Notes under the pieces: generated by a model
Database searches by the model: none
What the model was told of the DNA's origin: nothing
Seen by the model: only the letters and a program-made list of their open reading frames with translations
Translations under genes and position numbers: made by a program
Assembly: GCA_963827605.1 (NCBI GenBank)
Contig: CAWHBK010000003.1
Location: 248,001-312,000, forward strand
Source of the DNA: DSYU01 sp963827605
Lineage (GTDB): Bacteria > Chloroflexota > Anaerolineae > Anaerolineales > Anaerolineaceae
DNA length: 64,000 nt
Direction of reading: 5' to 3'
Shown: positions 62,312-64,000 of the stretch, piece after piece
Position numbering within the stretch: position 1 is the stretch's first letter
Layout: every line of letters starts with the position of its first letter

Positions 62312-62929
62312 AATGGAGGCTTTGATCCGGGAACACCGCTGGTCGCTGCGCCTGCCTGCAGGCAATGTTCCCGAGTAGCCAATTGCGAAACCGGCCACCA
62401 ATGTTTATGGGAGCCTTTCCGCACAAGTATCTGACCCAGATGGCGGCAACCTGAAGGGCAAGAGCATTATTGTTAGGCGGGCAATTTACGAACGAGGTTG
62501 AATAAGGATTTGATGCAAGATCAGGTGGGAGATAGTATACCCATGGGGGTATAGGGTCCCAGTTTTCAATTACACCATTTACGCATAGGGCGTGTTTAGT
62601 ATTTAAGCGCCTTCAAACAACGATGCAGGCCCCTGCTATCTCAGGTCGTGCTTACCTTCCAACCAAAAGGCAAGTCGCCTGATCCATCATTTCCGAACAG
62701 CAGACTGCTCGGGTAACTTCCCCATAAACATTTTTAGGAAAACGAACACGCCAGTAGCAGGCCCGGCAAGGTCTGGTACTTGATTGCTTGATTCGTTCAA
62801 ATTTCAGATTTCGCCGAAATGGCCCATATACCGTTTTCGGACGGGCAATTGTCGGAATGGCGGAGCATGCCCATTTACAGGCATGCCGGATGATACCAGT
62901 ACAAAAACATTGCGAGGGAGAACCCATTT
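62312..62929 (+). other. Long transcribed leader before the polysaccharide exporter
   Basis: About 600 bases lie between the promoter and the exporter gene with no supportable long gene. The first ~100 bases look structured: GGAGGCT near 62314 can pair with AGCCTTTCC near 62405, and inside it CGGGAACA (62328-62335) pairs exactly with TGTTCCCG (62366-62373) around a GCCTG/CAGGC hairpin. A short frame (ATG 62313, 21 codons) spans the same segment. Further on, a frame reading NVYGSLSAQVSDPDGGNLKG ends in a stop near 62500 and may be a gene remnant. TATACCC/GGGTATA is a small palindrome near 62537-62553. I recognise no known RNA class. Confidence 0.45.
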
Positions 62930-63784
62930 ATGCTCGAAAGACAAACGTTAAAACAAACCCAGGCCGATATTTACCACACGCATATCGAGCCCACCGGTTC
63001 CTGGCTGTCATTCGGTGTGAAGGAAATGTGGCTTTATCGCGAACTGCTTTTCTTTCTCACCTGGCGGGACATCAAAATCCGCTATAAACAGACCGTTCTC
63101 GGCTTTGCCTGGGCAATTCTACAGCCCGTTTTGACCATGATCGTATTCTCCCTGTTCTTTGGCAAATTGGCGAAGATCCCCTCCGAAGGGGTTCCGTACC
63201 CCATTTTCAACTACGCCGCGCTGCTGCCATGGCAGTTCTTTGAAAGCTCCATCACGACCTCTACCAACAGCCTGGTGACCAATGCCAATATGGTCACAAA
63301 AGTGTATTTCCCCCGCTTGTTCATACCCATCTCTAGCGTTCTTTCTGGACTGGTAGATTTTTTTATTGCTTTTATTGTCCTGATCGGCATGATGATTTTT
63401 TATCACATCACCCCAAATTTAGGGGTGCTTCTTCTGCCCTTATTCTTGATTTTGGCCTTTATAACGGCAATGGGCGTCAGCTTGTGGATGTCGGCCCTGA
63501 ATGTAAAATACCGCGATGTTCGTTACATTGTTCCTTTTCTATTGCGCTTCTGGTTTTTCGCAACCCCCATTGCCTATCCCAGTTCGCTTTTGAGCGAGCC
63601 ATGGCGAACTTTGTATGGGTTAAACCCCATGGTGGGGGTTGTCGAGGGCTTTCGGTGGGCGCTGCTGGGGACCGAACCGCCTCGGGCAATGCTTTTCCTG
63701 TCGATTGTCATTTCGATCATCCTGCTCATTACCGGGCTGCTTTACTTTAGTCGTACAGAGAAAACCTTCGCGGACGTAATCTAA
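62930..63784 (+). CDS. ABC-2 type polysaccharide/O-antigen export permease (Wzm-like)
   Basis: A 284-residue permease of the ABC-2 polysaccharide exporter family. The N-terminal amphipathic part ends LLFFLTWRDIKIRYKQTVLG, the family signature before TM1. Six hydrophobic segments follow, with YAALLPWQFFESSI and VKYRDVRYIVPFLLRFWFFATPIAY as the conserved loop and TM5 region. It exports a lipid-linked polysaccharide with the ATPase encoded next. ATG 62930 is preceded by GAGGGAGA. Its operon probably continues past the window. Confidence 0.92.
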   Translation: MLERQTLKQTQADIYHTHIEPTGSWLSFGVKEMWLYRELLFFLTWRDIKIRYKQTVLGFAWAILQPVLTMIVFSLFFGKLAKIPSEGVPYPIFNYAALLPWQFFESSITTSTNSLVTNANMVTKVYFPRLFIPISSVLSGLVDFFIAFIVLIGMMIFYHITPNLGVLLLPLFLILAFITAMGVSLWMSALNVKYRDVRYIVPFLLRFWFFATPIAYPSSLLSEPWRTLYGLNPMVGVVEGFRWALLGTEPPRAMLFLSIVISIILLITGLLYFSRTEKTFADVI

Positions 63785-63844
63785 ACCAGCCGCCCGCTTG
63801 ATAACAGCAGCGCCAAAACTTACCAATCAGGAATCAGCTTAACC

Positions 63845-64000
63845 ATGAGTGATATATCCATACAAGTACGTGACTTAGGCAAAAAATATCGGATTCAGCA
63901 GGGCGTAAAGCCGACTTACGAGACATTACGCGACCAGGTCGTAAAAGCGTTCTCAGTGCCTGTTCGCCGCTTGAGCAATTCAACCGATGGTAATGAAAAT
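63845..64000 (+). CDS. Polysaccharide ABC exporter ATP-binding protein (Wzt-like), cut by the window end
   Basis: The first 52 codons of an ABC ATPase. The N-terminus reads ISIQVRDLGKKYRI, the first strand and A-loop tyrosine of the family, then PTYETLRDQVVKAF, the spacing seen in Wzt/TagH-type polysaccharide ATPases before Walker A. It starts 61 bases after the permease stop and is clearly its partner. The P-loop lies beyond the window. Confidence 0.8.
   Translation, partial: MSDISIQVRDLGKKYRIQQGVKPTYETLRDQVVKAFSVPVRRLSNSTDGNEN

Noticed and set aside
62443..62462. GGCGGCAACCT resembling the ops/JUMPstart element in the exporter leader
   Set aside because: It differs from GGCGGTAGC at key positions, and RfaH-type control is not expected in this kind of organism.
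1..64000. CRISPR arrays, tRNA or rRNA genes, insertion sequences and phage genes
   Set aside because: Looked for by eye; no regularly spaced direct repeats, cloverleaf-like tracts, transposases or integrases were seen. A weak or divergent tRNA could be missed without a covariance search.

Overview
This window looks like chromosomal DNA of a GC-moderate, probably anaerobic or facultative bacterium. The overall gene style fits the phylum Chloroflexota, class Anaerolineae: many BNR and TPR proteins, molybdenum-hydroxylase accessory genes, free-standing GyrA-CTD proteins and class III cyclase/ATPase fusions. That placement is an inference from recognised families, not a computed result. I see no rRNA, tRNA, CRISPR array, transposase or prophage.

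Layout. At 0-4.3 kb lie the end of a molybdenum hydroxylase large subunit and its maturation genes (YqeB-like, YqeC-like fused to a MocA-like domain, and a second MocA). At 4.3-14.4 kb is mixed housekeeping: a CtpA protease, a class IV aminotransferase, the MrfA/MrfB DNA-repair pair, a prepilin peptidase, a DMT exporter and a ketopantoate reductase. At 14.8-31.6 kb are two free-standing GyrA-CTD-like proteins, a YegD-like Hsp70, PRPP synthetase, a secreted BNR-repeat protein, ATP-dependent PEP carboxykinase, a large carbohydrate-related lipoprotein, NusB, Asp23, a LarA-like protein, a UbiA prenyltransferase and endonuclease III. A gene-poor gap near 29 kb holds a decayed CHRD gene and two perfect hairpins.

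At 31.8-42.9 kb is a compact purine operon, purL-purQ-purC-purE-purF-purD-purM-purN-guaB, with ATGA overlaps and a terminator. Its PurE is of the class II (animal-like) type, and the C-E and D-M-N orders match the animal PAICS and GART fusion enzymes. At 43-47.5 kb a cyclic-nucleotide-binding protein precedes a class III cyclase/ATPase/TPR protein. At 47.5-62.2 kb is a sugar-catabolic region: two ThuA-like proteins, a GH4 glycosidase, two TIM-barrel isomerases/epimerases, two Gfo/Idh dehydrogenases, an aldo/keto reductase, an MFS transporter and a glycerol-1-phosphate-dehydrogenase-like protein, with a PRC-barrel protein and a nucleobase permease among them. At 62.3 kb a near-consensus promoter starts a leader of about 600 nt before a polysaccharide ABC exporter that runs off the window.

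A striking property of the sequence is its number of single-base reading-frame breaks. I count 16 sites where conserved protein sequence continues in another frame; 13 look like single-base insertions and 3 like deletions, and 8 of them fall within about 720 bp of the GH4 gene. Substitution-type stops are not seen within the conserved segments, so sequencing or assembly error is more likely than biological decay for most. Genes affected are described at their full inferred extent.
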